From: VFKU01 sp038916785
GTDB taxonomy: Bacteria > Hydrogenedentota > Hydrogenedentia > Hydrogenedentales > GCA-2746185
Reading direction: 5' to 3'
NCBI GenBank assembly: GCA_038916785.1
Contig: JBCLBO010000009.1
Span: 4,298 to 68,297, forward strand
Length of the DNA stretch: 64,000 nucleotides
Numbering within the stretch: position 1 is the stretch's first letter; each line of letters starts with the position of its first letter. The notes under the pieces are model-generated. The model saw only the letters and a list, made by a program, of their open reading frames with translations, was not told where the DNA came from and ran no database searches. A program made the position numbers and the translations under genes. Positions 17,008 to 29,578 of the stretch are shown here, piece after piece.

Positions 17008-18114
17008 TCACGCGGCCGGGCGCGACCCGGTCTGCCGCCAAGCGTATTGCGTGCTCAGCGTGTAATTCCAGATGGCGCCGACGGCGGCGCCGAGCAGACC
17101 GGCGAGCGGCACGTAAATGCCGCGATCGAATAGGTAGGTGCCGACCATGACGGTGATGACCGCGCCGGCGGCGCAGGTGAGGTAGAAAATCAGCAGGCCG
17201 CGGAACATTTTGCGGCCTCTGAGCCGCCGGTCCGCGTAGGTGAACAGGTTATTGAAGAAGAAATTGGCGGTCATCGCGACGAATACGGCGGCAGTCTGCG
17301 CGAGGGCGAACGTCGCGCCGAAATAATAGTAGAGCGACGTGAGCACGGCGACGTGGAGGAGCGAGCCGAGCAGGCCGATCATGACGAAGAAGATGAAGCG
17401 CACGGGGACGATTTTTCCGAATGATTTTTCGCAGAGGAGCAGCAGGTACTCCCAGAGTACAACGGTGTCGAGCTTGCTGTCGCCGTGAATCCGCGCGCGC
17501 ATGTCGTAGGGTTCGTCGGCGAAGTTCACGTCGCGCTTGGCGGAGGCGATCAGATCGAGCAGGATTTTGAAGCCTTTGCCGGAAAGATCGTGGACGACCT
17601 CATAGAAGAATTCGCGCTTGAGCATGAAAAAGCCGCTCATGGGGTCGGTCGTGCCGACGCCGAGCCAGCGCGTGCCGATCCAGGTGGCAAAGCGGCTCAT
17701 CTTGGCGCGCAGGCCGGGCATGGTTCCGGTGGAGCCGCCTTGCACGTAGCGGCTGCCGATGACGAGATCGTGGCCGCCGGACTTGAGCGTGGCGAGCATC
17801 CGCGGCAGGATGCCCTCGTCGTGCTGAAGGTCGGCGTCCATCACGGCGACGTAGGGCGCATTCGACGAACAGATACCCTCGATGCAGGCGGAAGCCAGGC
17901 CGCGGCGGCCGATGCGGCGAATCCCGCGGACGCGGGGATCGCGGTGGCTGATTTCGAAGACGAGGTCGGCGGTGCCGTCGGGGCTGTCGTCGTCGACGAA
18001 GACCATTTCCCATTCGACACTGGGTAGCGCGACGCCGACGCGGCGGACGAGTTCTTCGACGTTGGCGTGTTCCTTGAACGTGGGGACGACGATGGTGAGT
18101 TCGGGAGAGGACAT
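17008..18114 (-). CDS. Polyprenyl-phosphate glycosyltransferase (GT2) fused to GtrA
   Basis: 368 residues. Residues 1-230 are a GT2 domain of the dolichyl-phosphate mannose/glucose synthase type: LTIVVPTFKEHANVEELVRR, FVDDDSPDGT, AVMDADLQHDEG, GSRYVQGGS. Residues about 240-355 form four transmembrane helices of the GtrA type (FIFFVMIGLLGSLLHVAVL, FVAMTANFFFNNLFTYADRR). Such fusions make undecaprenyl- or dolichyl-phosphate sugars and present them across the membrane. It sits between the methyltransferase and the GT-C enzyme with 15- and 2-bp gaps, clearly one operon. Confidence 0.92.
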   Translation of the reverse strand: MSSPELTIVVPTFKEHANVEELVRRVGVALPSVEWEMVFVDDDSPDGTADLVFEISHRDPRVRGIRRIGRRGLASACIEGICSSNAPYVAVMDADLQHDEGILPRMLATLKSGGHDLVIGSRYVQGGSTGTMPGLRAKMSRFATWIGTRWLGVGTTDPMSGFFMLKREFFYEVVHDLSGKGFKILLDLIASAKRDVNFADEPYDMRARIHGDSKLDTVVLWEYLLLLCEKSFGKIVPVRFIFFVMIGLLGSLLHVAVLTSLYYYFGATFALAQTAAVFVAMTANFFFNNLFTYADRRLRGRKMFRGLLIFYLTCAAGAVITVMVGTYLFDRGIYVPLAGLLGAAVGAIWNYTLSTQYAWRQTGSRPAA

Positions 18115-18129
18115 CGGGGTGCCGCGCCT

Positions 18130-18858
18130 TTAGGCCTTGAAGGCCGTGCCCAGTAGCAGGAAGCCAAGGCCCGGCCTAAGCAGGGGATTCTCGATAATCT
18201 GGAGGCGATCCGCAAGTTTCCAACCCAGCGCGGCCGAAAAGGGCGCGACGCCCTGAAACGTCGCCGCGCGGACCTGGTCAAATCCGAGCCCGCGTAGCAG
18301 CGCGCGCAGACGGCCCGGCGTAAAGGACGAGATGTGCTGGTCTTCGTAGGTCACGGGGGCCTTCGCATTGACGATCTTCTCGAGCAGCGGCCAGAGGCTG
18401 GCATAGTTCGGGGTGGTGAGCACGAGTTTTCCGCCCGGCTTCAGCACGCGCATCGCGTCTCGCAGCAGCGGCTCGATCACGGCGCGCGGCAGGTGCTCGA
18501 TGAGCTCGATGAGCGTCACGGCGTCGAAGCTCGCATCGCCGAAGGGCAGCGCGCCCTCCTTCACGCAGACGAAGCGGTGAGCCGGCGTGCCGTACTCGGA
18601 GTTGGCATAATCGATCTGCGGATTGGCGAGGTCGGTGCCGGTGCAGTCCATCGCGGCTGGCAGCGTGCCGATGAAGGTGCCGGGACCGCAGCCGATGTCG
18701 AGTAGGCGGCGGCAGCCGGCGGGCAATTGGCGGCGGACGTGCGCGAATTTGAGGTGGTGCCACTTGCTCTGGATGCCCGCGTTGCGGCGGAAGACCTCGT
18801 CGTAGTAGCCGGGGCCGATGGCGTCGTAGTCGTAGGTGAGGGGTTGGTCGTGGGGCAT
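18130..18858 (-). CDS. Class I SAM-dependent methyltransferase
   Basis: 242 residues with the SAM-binding motif I LLDIGCGPGTFIG, motif II-like TGTDLANPQIDYA and FDAVTLIELIEHLPRAV, followed by MRVLKPGGKLVLTTPNY. The order and wording are those of the UbiG/Methyltransf_11-type family often found in glycan and natural-product clusters. Given its neighbours it may methylate a sugar or lipid carrier, which is inference. It is 26 bp downstream of the sulfatase-family gene and 15 bp upstream of the GT2-GtrA gene. Confidence 0.88.
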   Translation of the reverse strand: MPHDQPLTYDYDAIGPGYYDEVFRRNAGIQSKWHHLKFAHVRRQLPAGCRRLLDIGCGPGTFIGTLPAAMDCTGTDLANPQIDYANSEYGTPAHRFVCVKEGALPFGDASFDAVTLIELIEHLPRAVIEPLLRDAMRVLKPGGKLVLTTPNYASLWPLLEKIVNAKAPVTYEDQHISSFTPGRLRALLRGLGFDQVRAATFQGVAPFSAALGWKLADRLQIIENPLLRPGLGFLLLGTAFKA

Positions 18859-18884
18859 GGGATGCTTCGCGGTAGTTGTCGGGG

Positions 18885-20810
18885 CTATTTTTTGCTCTTG
18901 CCGTAGCCGAGTGCCTCGAGCCGCTCCTGTTCTTCTCTCAATGCTTCTTCATCGAGTGGCGCGGCGTCCGCGCCTACCTGGGTGAATCGAAGCGCGCCGA
19001 GCACAGTAATATCCTCGGGCTTGCCGGTATCGAGGCAGTATACAAAGTTTCCCGCGGTCACGGAATAGACGCCGAGCTCGAACCAACCATCCACGCTTTC
19101 ACCCGGCTCGGGCGCGGGCAGGCCAAACTCACGATACTCGGACTCCGCCGGGTACTTCTTGAACTTGAAGGACACGCCGCGCGGCTCGCCGTCCGACGGG
19201 AGCGAGACCGTGAACGCGAACACGCGGTATTCGCCGTTCGGAATGTTCACACCGAGGATTAGCTCCGGTGGATCCTCCTGGGAGGGATCGGCTACGAGCA
19301 GATCGCTCTCGGAAATTCGGAAGAGATATGGCGAGCGGTGGCGGGTCCAGCGGTTGTCTTTGGGGTCCAGTGTGTTGACCACTGCTGAGGGATCGAGCGA
19401 GCCACCGGTGGAGGTTTCGAAATACGGCGGCGTGATCCTCGGGAGCGCCACGTAGGCGTCCCATGCGGGTTTCAGGTCTTCGGCATCGATCCGGCTGGCT
19501 CGCGCGGCGAGGGCGGGATCGGGCGTGATCTCGCGGCGATGGCCGACCGCGTCGGGCATCGCGTAGGCAATCACCGGCGGGCGCTGCGGCAGGCGCAGAA
19601 AATCGATGCCGGCTTGATCGTAGGCGTATACGTCGAACTTCACGCCGTCAAAAATCTGGATGCGGTCCAAGTCGGCGTCGATGAGGAATCGAGCGGCGCG
19701 GGCGTACGCGAATTCGTGGATAACCAGGGGACTGGTCGCGGCCATCGCGGGGCGCAGCGAGACGCCATCGAAGGTGGCGTCTGTCTTGATCGCGAGAAGA
19801 TCTATCAGAGTTGGGACGATGTCTGCATTTTCGGTTTGCGCGGCGACGCGCCGGCCGGCGGGCAGCCCGGGCCCGGCGATGATCAATGGCGTGAGCAACA
19901 CGTCGTCGGCGGAACTGGTCTGGGGATGGCCGACGGTTTCGCCGTCTTGGCCGAGAATTTCGCCGTGGTCGGCGCTGACGATCACGAGAGTTTTTTCGGC
20001 GATGCCGAGCCGGGCCAGGGCGGCGAGGATGTCGCCCACGCCGCTGTCGGCGTAGGCGACTCCGCCGTCGTAGAGATCGACGATGTGCTGCTGGTCCGCG
20101 GCAGAGAAGGCGCCGTTCTTCCAGCGCCGGAGTTCGCCGTCCCGATCGCGCGGGAAGGCGGGGTCGAGCCAGGTCGTCTTGGTGTTGTTGTGGTAGCGCG
20201 GCTCGTGCGTGTCGAGCGAATGGACGTAGACGAAAAATTTCTCCTGCGCGTACGCCTCCATCCACTCGAAGAGGTGGGCGTTGCGCTCCGCGAAGGGGCC
20301 CTCGGGAAGTTCTCCTCCGTAATTGAGCAAATGGAACTCGTCAAAACTCTTTCCCAGCCGCGACTCTGCCGAGTACCATGGGGAAGCGGAAAACATCGCG
20401 GTCGCGTATCCGTTTTCCTTGAGTATCGTCGAGATGAGTTTTTCGCCGGCCGGCGGCTCGCGCAGAAACCAGATGCCGAGGTGGCGTGCGTCTTGATAGA
20501 AGACCGGGTTGTAGCGGCCGGTCATGTAGCTGGGGACGGACAATAGTGTGTTGGGCGCCTGGGCGTAATTGCGCTCGAAGAGGACCCCGCGCGCGGCGAG
20601 CGCGTCGATGTTGGGCGACGTCGGCCGGGCGTAGCCGTAGCACGAGAGGTGGTCGGCACGGCAGGCGTCCAGCAGGATCCACACGACATTGATCGGCCGC
20701 TCGGGCACGGCGGCCGGGGGTGCGGATGCGGCTTCCTTCGCGGGCGGCGGGCCGCAACCGCAAAGGCACGCGCAGAGGAACAGAACGCCAAACGCAGGGT
20801 GACGATGCAT
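18885..20810 (-). CDS. Sulfatase-family lipoprotein without a formylglycine motif
   Basis: 641 residues. The N-terminus FLCACLCGCGPPP looks like a lipoprotein signal (Cys19). An alkaline-phosphatase/sulfatase core follows: NVVWILLDACRADHLSCYGY, RPTSPNIDALAARGVLFERN, VHSLDTHEPRYH and VIVSADHGEILGQDGETVGH. Where true sulfatases have C/S-x-P/A-S-R the sequence is QAPNTLLSVPSYMTG, so the oxidised Cys/Ser is absent and a Thr may be the nucleophile, as in phosphoethanolamine- or phosphoglycerol-transferases. The C-terminal 200 residues are beta-rich and of unknown role. First gene of the glycan operon. Confidence 0.85.
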   Translation of the reverse strand: MHRHPAFGVLFLCACLCGCGPPPAKEAASAPPAAVPERPINVVWILLDACRADHLSCYGYARPTSPNIDALAARGVLFERNYAQAPNTLLSVPSYMTGRYNPVFYQDARHLGIWFLREPPAGEKLISTILKENGYATAMFSASPWYSAESRLGKSFDEFHLLNYGGELPEGPFAERNAHLFEWMEAYAQEKFFVYVHSLDTHEPRYHNNTKTTWLDPAFPRDRDGELRRWKNGAFSAADQQHIVDLYDGGVAYADSGVGDILAALARLGIAEKTLVIVSADHGEILGQDGETVGHPQTSSADDVLLTPLIIAGPGLPAGRRVAAQTENADIVPTLIDLLAIKTDATFDGVSLRPAMAATSPLVIHEFAYARAARFLIDADLDRIQIFDGVKFDVYAYDQAGIDFLRLPQRPPVIAYAMPDAVGHRREITPDPALAARASRIDAEDLKPAWDAYVALPRITPPYFETSTGGSLDPSAVVNTLDPKDNRWTRHRSPYLFRISESDLLVADPSQEDPPELILGVNIPNGEYRVFAFTVSLPSDGEPRGVSFKFKKYPAESEYREFGLPAPEPGESVDGWFELGVYSVTAGNFVYCLDTGKPEDITVLGALRFTQVGADAAPLDEEALREEQERLEALGYGKSKK

Positions 20811-21300
20811 ATCCCAGTTTATAGCACGCGGGCGGCGGGCGGGGCCAGAAGACCAGGGCCATTGGGTGGAGAGTCCCGCCGAGAGGACGGGATCGCTGGC
20901 ACGGCCTGGGCGGGTTTGTTATCGTCTCGCGGGCGCGACGCGCCTTGGACGGTGCCGATGGATTCGTGCGATGGTGCTGGGTGTAGTTTACCAATTTACC
21001 GGCGAGGAGATTGGTCGCGAACGTCGCTGAGAAAACAGGATCGACTCACGCCAAGGCGCGGAGGGCTTGGGTGGCATGGGCTTCCAGCCCATGCAGGGCG
21101 CGCCTGACTTTCGGGGTACGAGGATCGGCATACGGTGGGGAACGCCGATTCCGGCTCATTCTCCATCGGCCGGAGGCCGATGCTACGAAAGGCCGGCGTC
21201 TACGCACTCCAAATTCCGGCTATGGCCGGTGGTGAACTCAGAAAGACAGATTCAGTGGAGCTGCCCGCAAGATTCACGAGGCGCCGTAAACGTGTCTAAA
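20811..21300. other. Divergent intergenic region with composite repeat
   Basis: 490 bp between the divergent sulfatase-family and YfhO-like genes; promoters for both must lie here but none is clear-cut. The right half is the composite hairpin repeat, copy 2. The YfhO-like frame stays open back to 21067 only because the repeat happens to have no stops. Confidence 0.6.
21053..21245 (+). repeat. Composite hairpin repeat, copy 2
   Basis: Hairpin 1 at 21074-21094 (GCATGGGCT, TCC, AGCCCATGC), then CCGGCTCATTCTCCATCGGC leading into hairpin 2 at 21164-21182 (CATCGGCC, GGA, GGCCGATG), trailer TGCTACGAAAGG, hairpin 3 at 21216-21229 (CCGGC, TATG, GCCGG) and the end GTGAACTCAGAAAGACAG. Compared with copy 1, hairpin 1 carries a C-to-T change in one arm and the matching G-to-A change in the other. 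Confidence 0.75.
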
Positions 21301-23745
21301 ATGGTTTCGCATCCGCGAGCGCGCACGGCGCTGGCGATTCTCTCGCTCGGCCTGTTGTGCGCGGGCGTCTTCGGGCCGGCGCTGCTCGATCGCGAGCGCT
21401 CGCTCTCGCATATCTCGGGGGACACCTCGCAATTTTTCTTCGCCATGCGCGACTTCGGCGCGAGCGAAATCCGCGCCGGGCGATTGCCGCTGTGGAACCC
21501 TTACCTGATGTCGGGCACGCCTTTCGTCGGCAACTTTCAATCGGCGCTGTTCTATCCGCCGAACGCAGTGTACCTAGTCTTGCCCGTGGCCGACGCGGCG
21601 GACGCGGACTACACGCTGCACGCATTTCTCTCGGCGCTCTTCACGTTCCTGTGGGCGCGCCGGCGCGGCGTGTCGCGCGCAGGCGCTGTGCTGGCTGGGA
21701 CGATAGCGATGTTCGGCTCGCCCTTCTTCTTGCGCGTGCTGGGCGGGCAGCTCACGATGGTGGACGCGATGGCGTGGGCCCCGCTGCTGTTTTTGGCTAT
21801 CGAAATGGTCTTTGATGCGGCGCGCGACCGGCGTTCGCTGCTGGGCCCGGTGTTGCTGGGGACTGCGGCGGTGGGGATGCAGATGCTCGCCGGGCATCCG
21901 CAGACGGTATTCATCACGGGATTTAGCGCCGGCTTGTACTGTGTGCTGCGCCTACCGGGCGCGACCCGTCGCGTGCGTGTGATCGCGGCATTGACGCTTG
22001 TCGCGGCGTGGGGGACGCTGATCGCCGCGGTGCAGTTGCTGCCGGGATTCCAGACGATGACGGAGAGCGTGCGCACGGGGGGCGCGGGCGCGGCTTTCGC
22101 CGCAACATTCTCGTTCCCGCCGGCGAATCTGGTCACCCTGGTCGCCCCGGCCTTCTTCGGCGATCGGGTCTATCACCCGTATTGGGGACAATGGGCTTCG
22201 TGGGACGCCGTGCTGTTCTTCGGGATATCGGCGTTGGTCCTCGCGATCTACGGCGCGCGCCACGCCTCTACGGAACAGCGCCGATACGCGCCGTTTCTCG
22301 TAGTGCTGATCCTCTTTCTCGCCATGGGCATCTCCACCCCGTTGTATAGCGTGTTCGCGGTAATTCCCGTCTTCGACGTCCTGCGCGGGGTGTCGAAGTT
22401 CCTGTTTGCCGGCACGCTCTTCGTTGCGCTGCTCGCCGGGATCGGCCACGATCTGCTTGCGCATCGGCCACCGGCGGGCCGGCCACGCCGCGTGGCGCTC
22501 ATGTTGGTCTCCGTGCTGCCCGCGCTGGCCGTGGGCGCGGCCGTCATCGCCGTCTCCGCGTTCACGGACGGCGGCGAGGCATGGCGACAGTTTATGTTTC
22601 GGCACATGGCCGATAGCCTGTTCATTGCCCTGTGGTTCAACCCTCCGGCGGAGTTCTTCGACTCAGCCGCGCGTCAGGCGATTGCGTCACTCGTCATCGC
22701 CGGCGCCGCGATTTCGCTCATCGCCGCCCTGCTCTGGCTGGCGTCCGGCCGGCGCTTCGCTGCGCACGCACTCCTCGCGGTTGGCCTGGTCGAACTGACG
22801 GCCTTCGCATATGCCTATTGCGACACCTTCGCCGTCGCCGATATGCATCCGCGCGAGGCCGGGACCTTCTACGCCGAACACCCCGGAGATTATCGTGTGG
22901 CGCAGTTCCGCGGGCCGGACACGCCCTATGCGCGCAATTTCCCGATGGATGCGCGGCGCTCGGCGGTGTGGGGCTATGAGCCGGTGATGCTGCACCGGCA
23001 TGCGACCTTTCTTGCGCACGGCGTCGGAGGAGGGATGCCGCGCATCCCCGGCCTGCTCGAGCATGTGCGCTGGGGCACGGATATCGTCGAGCTGGCGTTA
23101 AATTCAGGCTTCCTCGACGTGCATTTTGATCCGGTGTCCAAGACTTTCGACCCGCCGCGCGAGTTCGACATGCTCCGGTGCCGGTACGCGATCGTGCCGG
23201 AGGGGCTTCCGAATTCACCGGCCGGCATCTATGAGAATCCGGATGTCCTGCCGCGATTTCTGCTGGTGCGCGACTACATGGTCCTCGAAAATCCCTGGGT
23301 CATTCTGGACGGGATGAGCGAGCCGGGCTTCGATTCGCGCCGCACGGTGATGCTAGAGCAGGCGCCGGTCCCCGCGCCGGACCCGTCGAAGGGCCCCGCG
23401 GCGGCGGAGGTCATCGTCGAGGACGAATCGAGCGATCACGTTACGGTGCGCGTGACGCTGGACGCGCCGGCGATTCTCCTCGTGACGGACCCCTACAGCG
23501 GCGGCTGGGGCGCGGTGGCGCTGGAGGACAGCGTGCAGCAGGAGTATCAGACGTTGCCTGCGAATTACGCCCTGCGTGCGGTGCCGCTCGAGGCGGGCGC
23601 GCATCATTTCCGGATGGAATACCGGCCGCGCGCGTTTGTGTTGGGCGTGCAGATTTCGGTGGCGGCGGTCATCGCGTTCGCGGGCGCGCTTGCGTATTGG
23701 GCGACCTCGCGCGCGGCGGACTACTTCACGAGGAAGGCAGCGTAG
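21301..23745 (+). CDS. YfhO-like polytopic membrane protein
   Basis: About 814 residues from the ATG at 21301 (a GTG at 21292 is also possible). The first transmembrane helix (LAILSLGLLCAGVFGPALL) is followed by the loop SGDTSQFFFAMRDFGASEIR and LPLWNPYLMSGTPFVGNFQS, characteristic of the YfhO/GT-C membrane family. About a dozen further helices follow and a final one lies near the C-terminus after a soluble domain of about 280 residues. Firmicute YfhO proteins glycosylate lipoteichoic acid; here the acceptor is unknown. The 3' end overlaps the convergent GT-C gene by 25 bp. Confidence 0.78.
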   Translation: MVSHPRARTALAILSLGLLCAGVFGPALLDRERSLSHISGDTSQFFFAMRDFGASEIRAGRLPLWNPYLMSGTPFVGNFQSALFYPPNAVYLVLPVADAADADYTLHAFLSALFTFLWARRRGVSRAGAVLAGTIAMFGSPFFLRVLGGQLTMVDAMAWAPLLFLAIEMVFDAARDRRSLLGPVLLGTAAVGMQMLAGHPQTVFITGFSAGLYCVLRLPGATRRVRVIAALTLVAAWGTLIAAVQLLPGFQTMTESVRTGGAGAAFAATFSFPPANLVTLVAPAFFGDRVYHPYWGQWASWDAVLFFGISALVLAIYGARHASTEQRRYAPFLVVLILFLAMGISTPLYSVFAVIPVFDVLRGVSKFLFAGTLFVALLAGIGHDLLAHRPPAGRPRRVALMLVSVLPALAVGAAVIAVSAFTDGGEAWRQFMFRHMADSLFIALWFNPPAEFFDSAARQAIASLVIAGAAISLIAALLWLASGRRFAAHALLAVGLVELTAFAYAYCDTFAVADMHPREAGTFYAEHPGDYRVAQFRGPDTPYARNFPMDARRSAVWGYEPVMLHRHATFLAHGVGGGMPRIPGLLEHVRWGTDIVELALNSGFLDVHFDPVSKTFDPPREFDMLRCRYAIVPEGLPNSPAGIYENPDVLPRFLLVRDYMVLENPWVILDGMSEPGFDSRRTVMLEQAPVPAPDPSKGPAAAEVIVEDESSDHVTVRVTLDAPAILLVTDPYSGGWGAVALEDSVQQEYQTLPANYALRAVPLEAGAHHFRMEYRPRAFVLGVQISVAAVIAFAGALAYWATSRAADYFTRKAA

Positions 23746-25724
23746 ACCGCCGCGGCCCATGCGGCCACGGCCCCGGTCGCGATCGCATCGAGGATGGGGC
23801 GTCGGCCGAGCATGACAAAACCCTGCGCGGCGAGCACGCCGAAACACGGCAGCACGTTGAGCGCGTAGGCGGCCTTGCCGGCGCTGACGGTGGGCAGGGA
23901 CAGGTAGAGCAACACCATGCCGGCGAGGTGCGTGCCGATCCAGAACAGGCACAGCAGCGTGCCGCGATCGACGGCGTCACTTGGGCGCGCCACCGCACGG
24001 GCGGCGCCCATCGCCATCAGCGCGGCCGGCCCCAGCGAGAGCAGCGTGGCGGCGCCGAGGAAGCGGAAATCCCATGGCGGCACCGAGGGCGGGCGCGTCG
24101 CGGCCGCGGCGTCGTAGAGGTAGCCCGGCGGGACTTGGCCCGAGCTGATGAATCCGTCCGACCAGAAGGTGGAATAGAGGGAGTCCCAAAAGCCCACGAA
24201 GCCGGCGCTGATCGGATACCAGAGCCCTTCGCCGAAGCTGAGTAGCTGGCCCGGCGCGCGAAAGCCGGGGTCCTGTCGCCAGACGGTGCCGAGCGATTCG
24301 TCGAAACCGACGCTGAAGGGCGTGCCGAGCGCGATCTGATTGCGGACGAAGAACCATCCGGACACGAGAATCGCGATCGCGAGGACCGCGAGGGTCTCGC
24401 TAAGTGCGCGCGTCCTGCCGCCGGGACGCCGCCAGGCCGCGAGACCGACGCCGAGCACGACGCCGGGCGCCGCGAGCAGTCCGGTGACTTTGGAGAGTAT
24501 GGCCAGGCCCAGGCACAGGCCGATGAGAATCGGCCCGGACCACCGGGGATTCGGGGCCAACGCGTGCCGCAGGGTCAGGTAGACCGCGAGCGCGCTCCAC
24601 AGGCCGGCGAAGGGTTGGTTGCTGGGAAATAGCGAGAGGTAGATGTTCATCGGAAGCAGACCGCAGATCGCCGCGCCGATGAATTGCGCATGGGTTTGGC
24701 CGGGGAACACGAGGCGGAGCGTGCGCAGGGCTATCTCGGCTTGGGCGATGCCGCACAGTAGCGGAATGAAGCGCATGGCCAGGATATTGCCTTCGGGAGT
24801 CAGGTGCGCGTGGAGGAAGCGGTAAGGAATCGACGCGACGAGATGGAACAGGGGCGCTTCGTTCATCTTCCAGCCGTCCGTGGCGAGCGGCAACCGGCCG
24901 GTGGTCACGATGTAGTCGATGTACTCCATGTGCTCGCGCACGTCGAAGCCGAACCAGACAGGCACACGCAGGACCGCGTTCAACCCTAGAGCGGCGAGCG
25001 CCAGCAGCATCGCGGCGTGTGCGGCGGCGCGCATCCAGGCCGCGCGCGCGGCGGTGGGCCTCGGGAGGCGTCCGCGGAGCTGCGCCCAGCGCAGGCCTGC
25101 GGCCAGCACGAAGATTGGCGCGAGCCAGGGCGCAACGCTCCATAAGGCGCGATCGGAGCGTGAAAATGCGCGGCTTCCGGGGGCCGGCGCAATGCGATTG
25201 GCGATCGCCGCCGCGGTCCATGTCGTCGAATCCCGGCTGGCCTGCCACGTGGGACCGGTGTGGAGATCGAGCGGGCCGCAGCTCGCCTGAAGCAACGCGG
25301 GGCCATCGTCATTTTGCACGACGATCGTAAGCACGTGATCGCCGGGAACGAGGTGGGGAGTCAGATCGATTTGGCGCCAGCGTTTCCACGACTCGGGCGC
25401 CGCCGGCTCAGAAAATAGCGCGGTCTGATCCAGAAATACATCGGCCCTCGATAGCGCACGGAAACGCAGCACCGCGTCCGCCGGCGCCGCGTCCACGTGA
25501 ATGTGCCGGCGGAATCCGGTCGTGTCGGTGCCCAGCGGGAGCAGGGCCATTTCCATCGGCCGGTCGTGCCGGATCCATTGCGCGCCGGCGCTGTCGATCA
25601 GGAAGACGAAGCCGGGATCGTTTAGCCGCCCCGCGAACAGGGCCGCCTCCAACAAGACTCCGGCCACGAAGGCCGCCGCGAGAATCAGCGCGGCGCGGCG
25701 GGGACTGAGGAAGTCGGAGGACAC
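23721..25724 (-). CDS. GT-C membrane glycosyltransferase-like protein
   Basis: 667 residues: one N-terminal helix, a soluble beta-rich domain (about residues 45-180, PHLVPGDHVLTIVVQNDDGP) and then about 11 transmembrane segments. The loop FGFDVREHMEYIDYIVTTGR followed by ATDGWKMNEAPLFHLVAS fits the first extracytoplasmic loop of GT39/GT-C enzymes, with the catalytic-type Asp near its start. Donor and acceptor cannot be told. Convergent with and overlapping the YfhO-like gene; upstream (51 bp) ends the GGDEF regulator gene. Confidence 0.75.
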   Translation of the reverse strand: MSSDFLSPRRAALILAAAFVAGVLLEAALFAGRLNDPGFVFLIDSAGAQWIRHDRPMEMALLPLGTDTTGFRRHIHVDAAPADAVLRFRALSRADVFLDQTALFSEPAAPESWKRWRQIDLTPHLVPGDHVLTIVVQNDDGPALLQASCGPLDLHTGPTWQASRDSTTWTAAAIANRIAPAPGSRAFSRSDRALWSVAPWLAPIFVLAAGLRWAQLRGRLPRPTAARAAWMRAAAHAAMLLALAALGLNAVLRVPVWFGFDVREHMEYIDYIVTTGRLPLATDGWKMNEAPLFHLVASIPYRFLHAHLTPEGNILAMRFIPLLCGIAQAEIALRTLRLVFPGQTHAQFIGAAICGLLPMNIYLSLFPSNQPFAGLWSALAVYLTLRHALAPNPRWSGPILIGLCLGLAILSKVTGLLAAPGVVLGVGLAAWRRPGGRTRALSETLAVLAIAILVSGWFFVRNQIALGTPFSVGFDESLGTVWRQDPGFRAPGQLLSFGEGLWYPISAGFVGFWDSLYSTFWSDGFISSGQVPPGYLYDAAAATRPPSVPPWDFRFLGAATLLSLGPAALMAMGAARAVARPSDAVDRGTLLCLFWIGTHLAGMVLLYLSLPTVSAGKAAYALNVLPCFGVLAAQGFVMLGRRPILDAIATGAVAAWAAAVYAAFLVK

Positions 25725-25775
25725 GGCAAGAGAATGTCATGGTGTGCAAACGAAGGCAAACCGCGGAGGGCGGCC

Positions 25776-26698
25776 TCAGGCGGCGGGTGCGGTCTCCGCG
25801 GCGATTTCGACGCGATTGCGGCCGTTATGCTTTGCGGCGTAGAGCGCGGCGTCAGCGTCGGAGATGATTTGGTCCACCTCGGCGGCGGATTCAAACACTC
25901 TGGCGGACACGCCGATGCTAAGGGTGACGTCGATCGCCGCGCGGCCGGTGGCGACGGGGGTGGCGGCGATGATTTCACGCAGTCGGCGCCCGAGTGCGGC
26001 ACCGCCCGCAGCGTCGGTGCCGGGGCACAGCACGAGGAATTCCTCGCCGCCGAAGCGCCCGGCGGCGTCGTAGGGCCGGATGGTGGCCTGCATGCGGCGC
26101 GCGACTTCCTTGAGCACGGCGTCTCCGGCGGGATGGCCGTGGGAGTCGTTGATGCGTTTGAAATAATCGATATCGCACATGAGCACGGCGAGCGAGGTGC
26201 TCTGCCGGACGGAGCGGTTGACCTCGGCATTGAGCTGCTCCATGATGCTGCCGCGGTTCGAGATTCCGGTGAGAAAGTCGCGCGTGGCCTGCACGCGCAG
26301 CTCCTCGCGCGTGGCGATCAATTCCTCCTGCAACTCGAGGATGCGGCGGCCCGCGCGAAGCCGGACTTGCAGTTCGTGCACATCGACGGGTTTCGAGATG
26401 TAGTCGTCGGCGCCGGCGGCCATGCCGCGGACGAGATCTTCGACGTCGTCTTTCGCACTGAGGAGCATGACGTACACGTAACGCGTGCGCTCCTGGTAGC
26501 GCAGCTCCAGGCAGATTTCGGGACCGCTCAGGCCCGGCATCATCCAGTCGAGGATCGCGAGGTCCGGCGACTCGCCGCTGTTCAGAATCTTCATCGCCTC
26601 GGTGCCGTCTTCGGCCTCGATGACTTCGTAGCCCCATTTCTCCAGGGTCATCCGGAGCACGGTGCGATCCAGGGGCTGGTCGTCGGCGATGAGAATTT

Positions 26699-26702
<4 letters not shown>
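25776..26702 (-). CDS. Response regulator with GGDEF diguanylate cyclase domain
   Basis: 308 residues from a GTG at 26702 that overlaps the stop of the hybrid kinase gene (GTGA). The receiver domain is intact: acidic pair IADDQ, phospho-acceptor Asp53 (AILDWMMPG), and YISKPVD with the conserved Lys. The GGDEF domain begins after a short helix (DFLTGISNRGSIM) and has the active-site GGEEF at 219-223 and an inhibitory I-site RPYD at 210-213, the correct distance upstream. It should make c-di-GMP under control of the overlapping kinase, the PleD/WspR arrangement. Potential effectors in the window are two PilZ and two MshEN proteins. Confidence 0.93.

Positions 26703-29578
<2,876 letters not shown>

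Noticed and set aside
21067..21300. N-terminal extension of 78 codons on the YfhO-like protein
   Set aside because: It translates the composite hairpin repeat; the membrane protein pattern begins after 21301.
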